Assembly: GCA_966250015.1 (NCBI GenBank)
Contig: CBINFS010000007.1
Location: 84,166 to 148,165 of the forward strand
Direction: 5' to 3'
Source: CBINFS01 sp966250015
GTDB lineage: Bacteria > Bacteroidota > Rhodothermia > Rhodothermales > DASSAV01
DNA length: 64,000 nucleotides
In this document: positions 56,201 to 64,000 of the stretch, piece by piece
Position numbering within the stretch: position 1 is the first letter of the stretch
Layout of the letters: the number at the start of each line of letters is the position of its first letter
The notes under the pieces: model-generated
What the model was told of the DNA's origin: nothing
The model's database searches: none
What the model saw: only the letters and a program-made list of their open reading frames with translations
Translations under genes and position numbers: made by a program

Positions 56201-57814
56201 AACGGTTACCGTAGCGGTGTTCGACGTGGCGCCGCCGTTGTCTCGAACCGTATAGGTAAACGTGTCCGTACCAAAATAATTCGCCGCGGGCGTATAGGTG
56301 ACGATACCCGTCGATGTGTTCACCGCTGCCGTTCCGTGCGAAGGTCCCGTCTTGATGGTTACGCTGGAATTGACGAGCGATCCGTCGACGTCCGAGTCGT
56401 TTGAAAGTACACTAATCTGAACGGGAACGTCTTCATTGGTCGTCGCCGCATCGTTTACGGCCACCGGTGCGTCATTGACGGACGTCACGGTGATCGTAAC
56501 GGTGGCGACGTTGGACGTTGCCCCCTGACTGTCTTTGACCGTATAGGTAAAGGAATCGGAGCCGAAGAAGTTGGCGTTGGGCGTGTACGTCACCACGCCA
56601 TTCGAGATGCTGAACGACCCGTTTTTCGGTGCAACGACGACGGTCAAGGAGCTCTTATCCAGCGCATCACCGTCCGGATCGGAATCGTTGGCGAGCACGT
56701 CGATATTGACCGGTGTATCCTCTGGTGTGGATCGGCTGTCGTTCACCGCGTTCGGGGGAGCATTTGGCTTGGCCGTGACGGTTACGACAAACTGGTCCTG
56801 TACGCTTGCCTTGCCGTCGGAGGCCGTAACGGTTATGGTAGCTGTCCCGGCTGCCTTTGGCGCGATCGATAGAGAGGCGCCAGTCAATGAAGCGGATGCG
56901 ACGGCGTTGTTGGAGCTGGTGACGGAGTAGGTCAGCCCGTCTCCATCGACGTCCGAAAACACGGCGGGCGAATTCAAATTGATCACAGCGGCCGCCGAGC
57001 CAGCCTGGAGGTTTTTGTCTGCGATCGGGTTTGCAACCACCGGCGCGTCGTTGACGGGCGTGACCGTTACCGTGACCGTTGCCGCATTGGACGTCGCACC
57101 CCTCGTATCCTTGACGGTGTACTTGAAGGTGTCGGTGCCGTGAAAGTTTTCCCCGGGGGTGTAGGTAACCGTGCCCGTCACCGGGTCTACTACCGCACTC
57201 CCATTGGCCGGAAGGGAGGTGATGGTCAAAGAAGAGAGATCGAACCCGTCTTCGTCCGTGTCATTTTGGAGCACGTCGATGACTACCGGCGTGTCTTCAC
57301 TCGTCGTCTTGCTGTCGTTGTTTGCAACTGGAGGGGAGGGCGGCACATTGACGGTAAGAGAGGCCAGCAGGTACATCGCATCATGCTTGTACGTGCCAGT
57401 TGTAATGATGGGGGGCGGCCCTGTTTTGTAGGTCACAGTAACGTTAGAATATTCTTTACCTGCAGATTTATCCCAGACCCTGAACCGCAACTGTTCGCCA
57501 TATTGCATACCGTCTATAACTTCCGGTGTCGCATATTCATCATCACCCCAAACGACCAGCACGTCATCCGTATTCTTCCAAATCATGGCACCGACCAGAA
57601 GGCCACCCGGCGTAAATACAGCGATTTCATCACCGTTTTCGAGAGGGATTCCTCCGATGTTCGGATTCGTGGCCGTTGTCAATAAGACGGTTGCGTTAAC
57701 TCCCGTATTGGGATGGGGAACAATAAAGTGGGTCTGCGCCTCGGCGAGACGGACGGTAGCTCCTGTAAGAAGCAGAAGTAAGAGTATTCTATAGCTAGAT
57801 CTGAAAAATCCCAT
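53246..57814 (-). CDS. 1522-residue secreted cadherin/Ig-like repeat protein with dockerin and C-terminal sorting domain
   Basis: Signal peptide 1-27 (RLAEAQ). An N-terminal beta domain (PHPNTGVNATVLL ... LENGDEIAVFTPGGLLVGAMIW) often opens sorted proteins of this phylum. Residues ~155-1160 alternate two module types: tandem-95-like (DVLANDSDPDGD ... GSDSFTYTVKDSQGATSN) about six times, and BIG/cadherin-like (FSDVDGDPLTYSASSS) about five times. Then a carboxypeptidase-reg-like sandwich, a dockerin-like stretch (DVNGDGRLDLSDARLIT), a cohesin-like domain, and HGNYPNPFNPSTTIRF to the end as sorting/FlgD-like domain. Probable calcium-binding adhesin or matrix protein. Its 5' leader can form a long hairpin (57832-57905). 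Confidence 0.87.
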   Translation of the reverse strand: MGFFRSSYRILLLLLLTGATVRLAEAQTHFIVPHPNTGVNATVLLTTATNPNIGGIPLENGDEIAVFTPGGLLVGAMIWKNTDDVLVVWGDDEYATPEVIDGMQYGEQLRFRVWDKSAGKEYSNVTVTYKTGPPPIITTGTYKHDAMYLLASLTVNVPPSPPVANNDSKTTSEDTPVVIDVLQNDTDEDGFDLSSLTITSLPANGSAVVDPVTGTVTYTPGENFHGTDTFKYTVKDTRGATSNAATVTVTVTPVNDAPVVANPIADKNLQAGSAAAVINLNSPAVFSDVDGDGLTYSVTSSNNAVASASLTGASLSIAPKAAGTATITVTASDGKASVQDQFVVTVTAKPNAPPNAVNDSRSTPEDTPVNIDVLANDSDPDGDALDKSSLTVVVAPKNGSFSISNGVVTYTPNANFFGSDSFTYTVKDSQGATSNVATVTITVTSVNDAPVAVNDAATTNEDVPVQISVLSNDSDVDGSLVNSSVTIKTGPSHGTAAVNTSTGIVTYTPAANYFGTDTFTYTVRDNGGATSNTATVTVTVSPVNDAPVVVNAITDRSLSLGGGALTIDLVGHVLFSDVDGDPLTYSASSSKTSVATTSLTSGRLNVTPVAAGTTTITVTATDGKGGSAQHSFQVTVVQQANIAPVAVNDVATTPEDTPVTVKVLENDSDPDGDTLAKATVTVVSAPLHGKADINTSTGEITYTPESNYHGTDTFKYTVQDSRGGVSNAANVSITITPVNDAPEVKNPISDASLGVGGANLVLDLSALNVFSDPDGDALTLTVQTSNASVAGASLNGTTLTVTPLSAGTATVSVTARDSKGASAVDQFTVTVTAGSPPKNTAPVVKNALSDRSIIAGSQPVKIDLAALQVFSDADGDPLTYKATSSASHVTVSISGAVLTLTPVSAGQSNITVTATDSKGASVTDAFVVTVSSRPNTKPVGKDDTLVIDEDTPGTIDVLANDSDPDGDDLDKASLQIVSKPANGTVNVDRTRGLITYTPKANYYGTDGFTYTVKDVFGATTAPTNVTVLVKAVNDAPVVVKSISDQQLGTKGNTSFELNFDKAGTFKDVDGDQLTYTVTTIPSSVVTATVSRSVLSVKAVGKGVATVTVTATDGSGSSAESSFKVYVDQAPGQKKKVSGRVKFAGTNRSIKNATVIFDSPDQGTFTLTTAEDGSFTTELAEGTYTLRLDVTDPFVGVTAADAALVLRSTAGKKQLSTAQQKAADVNGDGRLDLSDARLITEASVGKLDQFPAGNYFASEESVHVEGSDVTSLVIQAYSYGDVNLSGASSEQPGETPQTSSGQVTVSANIGEILRVPVSFDAAPSIGAFTIGIAYPASDLEYRGIVSQRDGVVSHVAGDTLKLAWFETDDSEPVQSGPLSFSLEFEAKQAIGSATLTIVSEIADGSGTIVPVSPTLPSGIVTDAESEMDLPSTFVLHGNYPNPFNPSTTIRFDLPQAAEVQVEIFDLAGRRVATTPIQAMSSGRNQTIQFDASALNSGVYFYRLKAHFASGEHQVESGRMVLLK

Positions 57815-57831
57815 TTCTCGGCACGTAGGAT

Positions 57832-57905
57832 GGTCTTCGACACGTTCGGGTTTTCCTGCTTATCAATTGCCTGTGCCAGGCGATAAGTAGTGTGGTCGAA
57901 GGACC
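57832..57905 (-). promoter_or_regulatory. Structured 5' leader of the 1522-residue adhesin gene
   Basis: Nested inverted repeats in the 290-base gap upstream of 57814: outer arm GGTC-TTCGAC-AC (57832-57843) with GT-G-GTCGAA-G-GACC (57892-57905), inner arm CTTATC (57859-57864) with GATAAG (57882-57887), and apical GCCTG-TGC-CAGGC (57869-57881). The element ends about 18 bases before the start codon and could control translation. No named family matched. Confidence 0.45.
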
Positions 57906-58104
57906 GTTAATCCATATTTGTGCCACGGGGTGTGGATCCGAAACAAACCGGGTAAAGAAGTGACGCCGAAATAAGAAATGCCCCTGTCAGGCAGTACAAA
58001 GCCTTTTTTAGCTCGGACAAAACGGAGAAGAGACTCGATCAGAATCCGGGAAGGTGGGTATTAAGGTAACTTCGTACAATTACGATACTACACAAATTGT
58101 TATC

Positions 58105-59352
58105 TCAGGGAGTGGATAGCCGAAGAAGACGGTTCTTGATCTGTGCAGGCTCGAGCCCGTACCAGAAGTCGTGGAACGTACTTCCGGTATCGTACAGCTC
58201 CCCGGCTCGTGTGAGCTTGTCGTAGTAGTACGTGAATGTAAACGTTCGGGCAGGGCGCGGCCTTACTACGCTCGGCTTCAGATGCCTCGACGTCGGGAGC
58301 GGAAGCACCACCGCCACCCCGGCGTTCTCACCCAAATCCGTGAAGATGCCGAAGAACGTGACCTCAAACTCGCCGAACGAGCGGCTTGCGGCGAGCCTCC
58401 ATCCGTAGTCACCGTATAGAAACCTCCCGAAGTCGGCTTCAAGGGATAGGTCGTATCGTGGGAGCACCTGGTAGCGGGCGCCGACCAGGTAGGTCACGGC
58501 GTCAGGATCTCCGTACCGCCAAGTGTTATTCCGAAAGCTCAGGTGCCCGGTGTAGCCGATCTGTCCCATGAGCCACAGTCGGCCGTTCTGCATGTGCGTG
58601 ACGGCTTCGGAATGAAGGCCGTAGCGGTCGTCTGAAAAGCGTCCTGCCGCCAGGGAAAAGAAAACGTTGTACGGCAGGCGCACAACCTGATCGAGCGTGA
58701 TGAGGCCGGGACGGACTTCGCTGTCGCGCAGCAGGAAGTTCTCGTACAGCGGGACGATGAGCTGGGCATTCAACCTCGCGCCAGGCCACAGGGTCGCCGA
58801 AAGCGTCGGCGCGAGCTCGATTTGCATCTCGACGGGCCTGCTGAAGTTTCCCAGCTCGTACGTTAACATCGGCACTGCGACCAGATCGAACCGGAAACTC
58901 GAGCTGTTTGCCGGGCGCGTGTAGCGGGCGTTGATTCTGGGGATTTCCGAATCAATCTCTGCCGATGCAAAAAGCTCCGCTTCCGGTATTGTACCGTCTT
59001 GCCAAGCCCTTAACCTTTCCGTCGAGAACGTCACGGTAGCCAGCGGAATCCGGCGGCGAAGGGGTATCAAGACGACGTCTTCCGCCTCGTCGAATGCGGG
59101 CGCAAGCAGCGGTAGCGCCTCCCGGACGGCGCGGATGTCGTACCGGTAGACGCGATTTTCGAACCGAACCACAAGCCTCCCACCGGCGAGTGCCGCCGAT
59201 ACGTTCTCGAACCCCTGCTCCGTCAGGTTTTCGACCACGGCCTTGCACGTTGGGCAATCGGGTGTCGTCTGTGCGGTACAGCTTCGGGGCAGCGCCCAAA
59301 CGGCGACCAGAATAAAAAGAAACACGACGGGACTGAGGCTTCTCGTTGCCAT
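58105..59352 (-). CDS. YjbH-type outer-membrane exopolysaccharide protein, C-terminal half
   Basis: 415 residues with signal peptide (cleavage after TAQ). The C-terminal ~270 residues look like the barrel half of YjbH (DUF940): AQLIVPLYENFLLRDSEVRPGLITLDQV, VFFSLAAGRFSDDRYGLHSEA, RLAASRSFGEFEVTFFGIFT and RPARTFTFTYYYD. Two cysteines CPTC follow the signal. YjbH is an outer-membrane beta-rich protein of exopolysaccharide export; here the N-terminal half is not in this gene but in the divergent gene at 59637. Divergent promoter space is 284 bases. Confidence 0.75.
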   Translation of the reverse strand: MATRSLSPVVFLFILVAVWALPRSCTAQTTPDCPTCKAVVENLTEQGFENVSAALAGGRLVVRFENRVYRYDIRAVREALPLLAPAFDEAEDVVLIPLRRRIPLATVTFSTERLRAWQDGTIPEAELFASAEIDSEIPRINARYTRPANSSSFRFDLVAVPMLTYELGNFSRPVEMQIELAPTLSATLWPGARLNAQLIVPLYENFLLRDSEVRPGLITLDQVVRLPYNVFFSLAAGRFSDDRYGLHSEAVTHMQNGRLWLMGQIGYTGHLSFRNNTWRYGDPDAVTYLVGARYQVLPRYDLSLEADFGRFLYGDYGWRLAASRSFGEFEVTFFGIFTDLGENAGVAVVLPLPTSRHLKPSVVRPRPARTFTFTYYYDKLTRAGELYDTGSTFHDFWYGLEPAQIKNRLLRLSTP

Positions 59353-59636
59353 CGGCAGGTAACGTACAGGTGTGATGCGAAGGGGATCCGGCAGTGTGAG
59401 GCGGTTCGGCGGCTATTTTATGTACGGTACGAAAAGTCTACCTTTCCAGAAAGGCCACGGTGTGATACGCTTCTGGATCAGGGGACATGGATCGGCTTTT
59501 TCCCCGATCTCCATTGCGCCAAATCTATGAAGTCGGTTGTTCGTTCATACCTATCTTGGTGAGAAAGTGTCGAGCAGGGGTGGTTGAGGTGTAGGGTGAC
59601 CCTTTTTCCCGCCGGGAAAGCCCGAGTACTACCCGT

Positions 59637-60365
59637 ATGACCCTGTATCGCCAGAGCCGTTTCATAGCCGTATTTTTGGTCGCCCTGCTCTTCGGTGGCC
59701 TGATCGCGTCGGACTCACACGCTCAGGAGCTGACCGGGACGACGAGCCTGATCCTCATCCCGGTGGCAGACATGCCCGACGACGGCACCATCGTGCTCGG
59801 CGGCGGCTTCGTCAACCGGGCTTATACGGACTACGGCGAGGGGGAGCTTCACTTCACACCCTATTTCGCCTCGATGACGTTCCTTCCCTTCCTGGAGGTC
59901 AGCATGCGGTTTTCGCGCCTCTGGGACAATCCCGGCGAGCCCCTTGCACTCGGCGATCGGATGTTGAGCGCCCGAGTGCGGCTCCTGAACGAAAATGAGA
60001 GGCTGCCGGCCGTGGTGGTGGGTGTGCACGACTTCCTCCAGAGCACCGAATCCAAGACCCGCCACTTCGGCGCGTCGTACGTCGTGGCGTCGAAACACTT
60101 CAACGGCGTGCCCTGGGTCGAGGACGTCGGCATCCACGCAGGGTTCGGCGCCAGACTGCTTTCGGCCAAGTACCATCAGTTTGCAGGGCCTTTCGGAGGG
60201 GTTTCAGTTTCCCCGATACCTTATGTCCATTGGATGGCCGAGTACGACGGCGACCACGTGGCCCTTGGGCAACGGCTCCGCGTCTTGAATTTCTTCCAGC
60301 TGCTCGTCGCATGGAGCGACTTTAAGGCCGTTTCCGGAGGCGCTACGATCCACTTACACCTGTAA
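59637..60365 (+). CDS. YjbH-type outer-membrane protein, N-terminal half
   Basis: 242 residues with signal peptide (SHAQ). Content matches the first barrel half of YjbH: GTTSLILIPVADMPDDGTIVLGGGFVNRAYTDYG, TFLPFLEVSMRFSRLWD, RLPAVVVGVHDFLQSTESKTRHFGASYVVASKHF and a barrel-ending AVSGGATIHLHL. It lies next to the C-terminal half on the opposite strand and 243 bases before the Wzc-like gene, so export of polysaccharide is likely. Confidence 0.78.
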   Translation: MTLYRQSRFIAVFLVALLFGGLIASDSHAQELTGTTSLILIPVADMPDDGTIVLGGGFVNRAYTDYGEGELHFTPYFASMTFLPFLEVSMRFSRLWDNPGEPLALGDRMLSARVRLLNENERLPAVVVGVHDFLQSTESKTRHFGASYVVASKHFNGVPWVEDVGIHAGFGARLLSAKYHQFAGPFGGVSVSPIPYVHWMAEYDGDHVALGQRLRVLNFFQLLVAWSDFKAVSGGATIHLHL

Positions 60366-60608
60366 AGAGGGTCAAGAATCTAAATGTGACAAGCTTGTAT
60401 CTTGAGCCAAAAGCGTATATCAGGTATAGCTTCTACCAAATTCAGCGAACGCAAGGCAGTCGTAAACTCCCGTTGTTACCCGGTGATTATTCCAATTACC
60501 TGAAATCCATACAGACCCGTGCGGGTCACTTTTAAGACGGCGATGACTCCATATCAGCGAAAAGTAGTCTACGAACACCCCGTTGAGACTAAGAGTAGGG
60601 AGGAATCC

Positions 60609-62915
60609 ATGTATTCGCAGCCCGAGTACGCCGGTTACGCCGGCGTACCGACGAAGAATACCCGTCAGCAGCTCGAAGAGATCGTAGATGTATTGTATAG
60701 GAGGAAGTGGGCCATTCTCTTTTGTTTCCTGCTGGTCGCGGCGTGGAATACCTGGCGAGTGCTTCAGGAAGCTCCAAAATACATGGCCGATAGTATCGTG
60801 ATGGTCGAGCTGGCGCGGCAGAATACGCCCCAGTTCTCCATCGGCGGATCGGATAACCTCTTTGCGACGAATACGCGGACGCTACCCGGCGAGATCTACG
60901 TGCTACAGAACTCGAACGCGATAGCCGAACGGGTGCGCCGCCGCCTGGGCGGCACGGGCGAACGCGGCACCGTCATCTTCACCCCGGCAAACCGCGACGT
61001 CTCGAACGCCATCCGCATCTCGGCCACCAGCCCCGACCCCAACGAGGCCGCCCTGCTGGCAAACCTCTACGCCGAGGAATACGTCCGCCTCACGCAGGAC
61101 GCGAGCCGCTCCTACATGGTGTCGTCGCGCGAATTTCTCGAGGAGCAGGAGGCGCTACGCAGGCAGGAGCTTCGTGAAGCCGAGGAACGCGTCAAGGCGT
61201 ACCTCGAGCGTGGCGGCCTCGGCCTCGACCACACGGGCCAGGGTGTGATCGCGAACCTCGCCGCGCTCGAAGCCCAGCGGGACAACGCACGCATCGAGCT
61301 CGAAATGCGCCTGAGCGCACTCGAAGTCACCGAAAAAGAGCTCAACCAGATCAGCCCGCAGCTGGCCGGTCGTATAGCCTCAGGCACCGAAACAAAGATC
61401 CGTATCGCCCAGGAGAAGCTCGCAGCCCTGGAGGTCCAGAAAAACGACATCCTCCTCGCGTATCCCGGCGTGAGTGAGGCTGAGCTGGCCAAACGCACCG
61501 ACCTGGCGAGCATCAACCAGCGGATCAGCCAGCTCCAGAGTGAGATCAACCAGCTCTCCGCCGAGTTCGTCGAGGAGGTCAGTGAAGCGGGCGGCGCCAT
61601 CGGCGGCGAGGCCGGCATCGCCTACGTGACCGACCTGCGGCGCCAGATCGTCCAGGAACGCATCCAGATCAGCGGCCTCCAGGCCCAGATCGGGGTGATG
61701 GAGGCCCGCATCAAGGAATACGAAGCGCAGGTAGCCTCCATCCCGTCGCAGTCGCTCGAGCTCGCACGCCTCGAACGGTCGCGGATGCACGCCGAACAGA
61801 TGCACCAGTACCTCGTCCAGCGCCTCCAGGAGACGCGGATCGCCGAGGAGTCGGAGCCGGGCTACGCGAGCATCCTCCGCCGGGCTGTGGTGCCTACGGA
61901 ACCGATCAACTCCGACCGGAACCGGAAGCTCGGCATGGGCCTCTTCTTCGGCCTGATCGTCGGCCTGGGCGCTGCCCTCGGCCTCAACAAGCTCGACAAC
62001 AAGATCTACAAGCCCGAACAGTTGCGGAACGAGGGGTACAACGTCGTCGGCGTCATACCGAACATCAAGCCGCTCGTGAAGGACGACCACGCGAACGAGG
62101 AGTATGTCGAGCAGGGCGGGCGCCGGTACTCGACGAGCCTCGTGCCCCTGCTCAACCCGATGTCGTCGGTCGCCGAATCGTACCGACACGTGCGGACCTA
62201 CCTCCAGTTCTGCCGGCCTGACCGGGTGATCCAGACGATCCTCATTACCAGCCCGGGCATCGGCGAAGGTAAATCGACGACGGCCTCGAACCTCGCCGTT
62301 ACGATGGCCCAGGCGGGACGGCGTACGCTGCTCATCGACGCGGACCTCCGTCGCCCCCGCCTCCACACCCTCTGGGGCGTCGAACGGCAGCCAGGCCTCG
62401 TCCAGATGCTCTTCGAAGATCCTTCGGCCGATCATTCGAGGCTCTTCCACCAGGTCACCGATAATCTCTGCGTTCTGCCCGCAGGTGGATGGAAGATGAA
62501 TGCAGACGACATCCCCGGCTTCCGTGAGGCGAAGAAGGCGGCGCGAGAAGAGGACGTGGTGATCAACCCCGCCGAGCTGCTCGGATCGAAACGCATGCGC
62601 GACCTGCTCGCCTCGTTCCGCGACACCTTCGACATCGTGATCATCGACACACCCCCCGTGCTCGCCGCGACCGACGCCTCCCTGCTCTCGACCCAGGCCG
62701 ACGCGACGCTGCTGGTGACGCGCGCCGCCGTGAGCAAGGAGGGCGAGATCAAGACGGCGGTGGAGGACCTCGACAGCGTCGGCGCGAGCGTCGTCGGCAT
62801 GCTCCTGAACGGCTTCGAGATCAAGATGGCGTACGGCCAGAAGTACCGCTACCGCCACTACACGCACTACAGCAAGTACTCCAAGTACGGGTACTATACG
62901 CACAAAGCGAGCTGA
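60609..62915 (+). CDS. Wzc-like polysaccharide co-polymerase / tyrosine autokinase
   Basis: 768 residues from ATG 60609, with AGGGAGGAA just before it; the frame extends to 60519 but lacks a ribosome site. N-terminal Wzz domain with first membrane helix (WAILFCFLLVAAWNTW), long coiled coil (~130-400), second membrane helix (LGMGLFFGLIVGLGAALGL), then a BY-kinase: Walker A GIGEGKST, Walker A' LLIDADLRRPRL, IIDTPPVLAATDA. The C-terminus has a dense Tyr cluster (nine Tyr, e.g. YRYRHYTHYSKYSKYGYY), the autophosphorylation site that sets chain length. A strong terminator follows. Confidence 0.94.
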   Translation: MYSQPEYAGYAGVPTKNTRQQLEEIVDVLYRRKWAILFCFLLVAAWNTWRVLQEAPKYMADSIVMVELARQNTPQFSIGGSDNLFATNTRTLPGEIYVLQNSNAIAERVRRRLGGTGERGTVIFTPANRDVSNAIRISATSPDPNEAALLANLYAEEYVRLTQDASRSYMVSSREFLEEQEALRRQELREAEERVKAYLERGGLGLDHTGQGVIANLAALEAQRDNARIELEMRLSALEVTEKELNQISPQLAGRIASGTETKIRIAQEKLAALEVQKNDILLAYPGVSEAELAKRTDLASINQRISQLQSEINQLSAEFVEEVSEAGGAIGGEAGIAYVTDLRRQIVQERIQISGLQAQIGVMEARIKEYEAQVASIPSQSLELARLERSRMHAEQMHQYLVQRLQETRIAEESEPGYASILRRAVVPTEPINSDRNRKLGMGLFFGLIVGLGAALGLNKLDNKIYKPEQLRNEGYNVVGVIPNIKPLVKDDHANEEYVEQGGRRYSTSLVPLLNPMSSVAESYRHVRTYLQFCRPDRVIQTILITSPGIGEGKSTTASNLAVTMAQAGRRTLLIDADLRRPRLHTLWGVERQPGLVQMLFEDPSADHSRLFHQVTDNLCVLPAGGWKMNADDIPGFREAKKAAREEDVVINPAELLGSKRMRDLLASFRDTFDIVIIDTPPVLAATDASLLSTQADATLLVTRAAVSKEGEIKTAVEDLDSVGASVVGMLLNGFEIKMAYGQKYRYRHYTHYSKYSKYGYYTHKAS

Positions 62916-62939
62916 AGCCCATCCGGGCGTCCGGCTTCA

Positions 62940-62985
62940 CGGCCCGGCGTTGCCTCAAAAAAGAGGAGGCCGCCGGGCCGAGCTT
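62940..62985 (+). terminator. Rho-independent terminator after the Wzc-like gene
   Basis: 10-bp stem CGGCCCGGCG/CGCCGGGCCG (62940-62949 with 62971-62980) plus inner GCCTC/GAGGC, followed by AGCTTTTATAG. Confidence 0.82.
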
Positions 62986-63182
62986 TTATAGATCCGTGTG
63001 AACGGCAAAGGAAAGGGTAGGCCAGGCACACGAATGACCCTGTCATTGGTGGACGTTTCGGGCAAAGTGCGATCGTTAGCACTCCGTCCCCTTGATGGGA
63101 CCGCTGAGGTGTATTATTCTTCGATCAGTCTTTTACCCAGCACTCCCGCACTCAGTAGACTAAGTCCCGCAAGGACACCCTC

Positions 63183-63677
63183 ATGCGCAATCTCTTAGTT
63201 ACCTTTCTGTTGTTAACCATTGCAGGCGGCGTACACGCCCAGGTGCCGGGTGGCTTGCCCGGCCAGGATAGCCCTTTCGTCCGGCTGGCACGGCCGGGTG
63301 AATCCACAAAAAAGGTGGTGGTCGTGACAGACGTCGGCGGGGGCGGCGTGTACCTGGTCGGCGAGACGATCAGCCTCGACGAGCTCCTCGTCATGACCGG
63401 GGCGGTGGCCACCGCACCTGACGTTCCCGACCAGCGGCAGGAGGTCACCATCAGCCTCTATCGGCGTGCCGGCGGGCAGCGCACCCTCATCTACGAGGCG
63501 CCGCTCGAGCAGGTGCTCGACAACCCCGAGGAACACCCCACCCTCCAGGACGACGACGTCGTGAAGGTGGACGTCACCGTGCACCGCAAACGGTTCTCCT
63601 GGCAGCAGACCTTCACCATCATAAACACGCTCGGCACGCTCACCATTCTTGTCCTGCGTATCGCGTCGATTTGGTAA
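63183..63677 (+). CDS. Small SLBB-like periplasmic protein with C-terminal membrane helix (polysaccharide export-related)
   Basis: 164 residues; AAGGAC precedes ATG 63183. Signal peptide (VHAQ), then one beta-grasp/SLBB-like domain: VVTDVGGGGVYLVGETISLDELLVMTG ... EVTISLYRR ... LQDDDVVKVDVTVHRKR, which is the pattern of Wza/polysaccharide export proteins but without the N-terminal poly_export domain. The last ~20 residues (FTIINTLGTLTILVLRIASIW) are a membrane helix. It could be an adaptor between Wzc and the outer-membrane exporter; inference. Confidence 0.72.
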   Translation: MRNLLVTFLLLTIAGGVHAQVPGGLPGQDSPFVRLARPGESTKKVVVVTDVGGGGVYLVGETISLDELLVMTGAVATAPDVPDQRQEVTISLYRRAGGQRTLIYEAPLEQVLDNPEEHPTLQDDDVVKVDVTVHRKRFSWQQTFTIINTLGTLTILVLRIASIW

Positions 63678-64000
63678 AGATTCCACGAAGTGTTGCAGGT
63701 CCAGCCGGTTCGCCTTAAACCCGTCTCAGGCGGGGTGAGCATCCGGTCGGCCATTGGTGCATGAATTCCCTTTCCGTCACGCTTTTGGCATATAGCAGCG
63801 GGCCGGCAGGCCGATACCAGAAGGGATACGTGTACCCCGTTGGAGCCGGGTTTCGAAGGAGTGAAAACCCGGACCGGGCATGCTCCTAAAGCAGATCCGG
63901 AGCGCGTTTTCGGCTAATGGCTGTCCGGAACGCTTGTAATAAACTTGTACCGCCCAGTGAGCCACCCGATGTGACTCACGTGGCGGAGCTGTAGTTGGAC
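63678..64000. other. 323-base region at the window end without a recognised gene
   Basis: Contains an 8-bp hairpin CCGGGTTT/AAACCCGG (63846-63853 with 63865-63872) whose loop holds GAAGGAG, and a GTGAG...CTCAC inverted repeat near 63957-63980. No convincing open frame. Perhaps the leader of a gene beyond the window. Confidence 0.3.

Noticed and set aside
61380..62903. 507-residue open frame antisense to the Wzc-like gene
   Set aside because: Arises from GC-rich codon bias; opposite strand has intact Wzc motifs.

Overview
The window reads as a chromosomal segment of a Gram-negative bacterium of the Bacteroidota/Rhodothermota side of the tree, most likely a Rhodothermales-type organism. The reasons are two very large secreted proteins ending in the NYPNPF-type C-terminal sorting domain, outer-membrane barrels and lipoproteins, moderately high GC, and strong AGGAGG-type ribosome binding sites beside many leaderless-looking starts. 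The lineage is an inference; no rRNA or tRNA gene was seen.

Layout. 1-1341: 3' part of a GH140-like apiosidase/DUF4038 glycoside hydrolase. 1544-4658: a small Tat-type protein, phoH, dapF and a small PKD-domain secreted protein. 4853-9522: a sulfate module (ATP sulfurylase/APS kinase fusion, PAP phosphatase, SLC13 permease with TrkA-C domains). 10330-11805: a WbaP-like sugar-phosphate transferase that starts exopolysaccharide synthesis. 11836-14205: alpha-L-rhamnosidase. 14380-26159 (all minus strand): a run of an FHA-TM-lytic transglycosylase, a PEGA Ser/Thr kinase, two CsgG/FlgO-like TPR proteins (one a lipoprotein), a 1276-residue surface protein, an outer-membrane barrel and an F420-reductase-like NADP protein.

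26542-50265 (plus strand) is the centrepiece: an extracellular contractile injection system (eCIS, PVC/Afp family). It has two DUF4255 (Pvc16-like) proteins, a Pvc15-like AAA+ ATPase, one sheath, two inner-tube proteins, two small assembly-type proteins, a LysM baseplate protein (Pvc7), a VgrG-like spike (Pvc8), a PAAR tip (Pvc10), gp25 (Pvc9), baseplate J (Pvc11) and tail protein I (Pvc12). Three proteins carry the eCIS-associated DUF4157-type HELTH motif. Unusually, the machine appears wired to phosphothreonine signalling: the Pvc12 homologue has an N-terminal FHA domain, and the next gene, overlapping it by 4 bases, is a 1475-residue membrane Ser/Thr kinase with three FHA domains and a large Ig-like ectodomain. 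A further FHA protein lies convergently downstream, and an FHA-TM-lytic transglycosylase plus a second kinase are divergent upstream. This resembles the PpkA/Fha threonine-phosphorylation control of type VI secretion, moved onto an eCIS-type particle with one FHA inside a baseplate subunit. No recognisable Pvc13 fibre, Pvc14 tape measure or PP2C phosphatase was found here.

51468-57814: a Cys-rich lipoprotein and a 1522-residue cadherin/Ig-like repeat adhesin with dockerin and sorting domain. 58105-63677: exopolysaccharide export functions, including YjbH split into two divergent genes, a Wzc-like tyrosine autokinase and a small SLBB-like protein. The sulfate/PAPS module, WbaP, YjbH and Wzc suggest an (optionally sulfated) exopolysaccharide; this link is inference.
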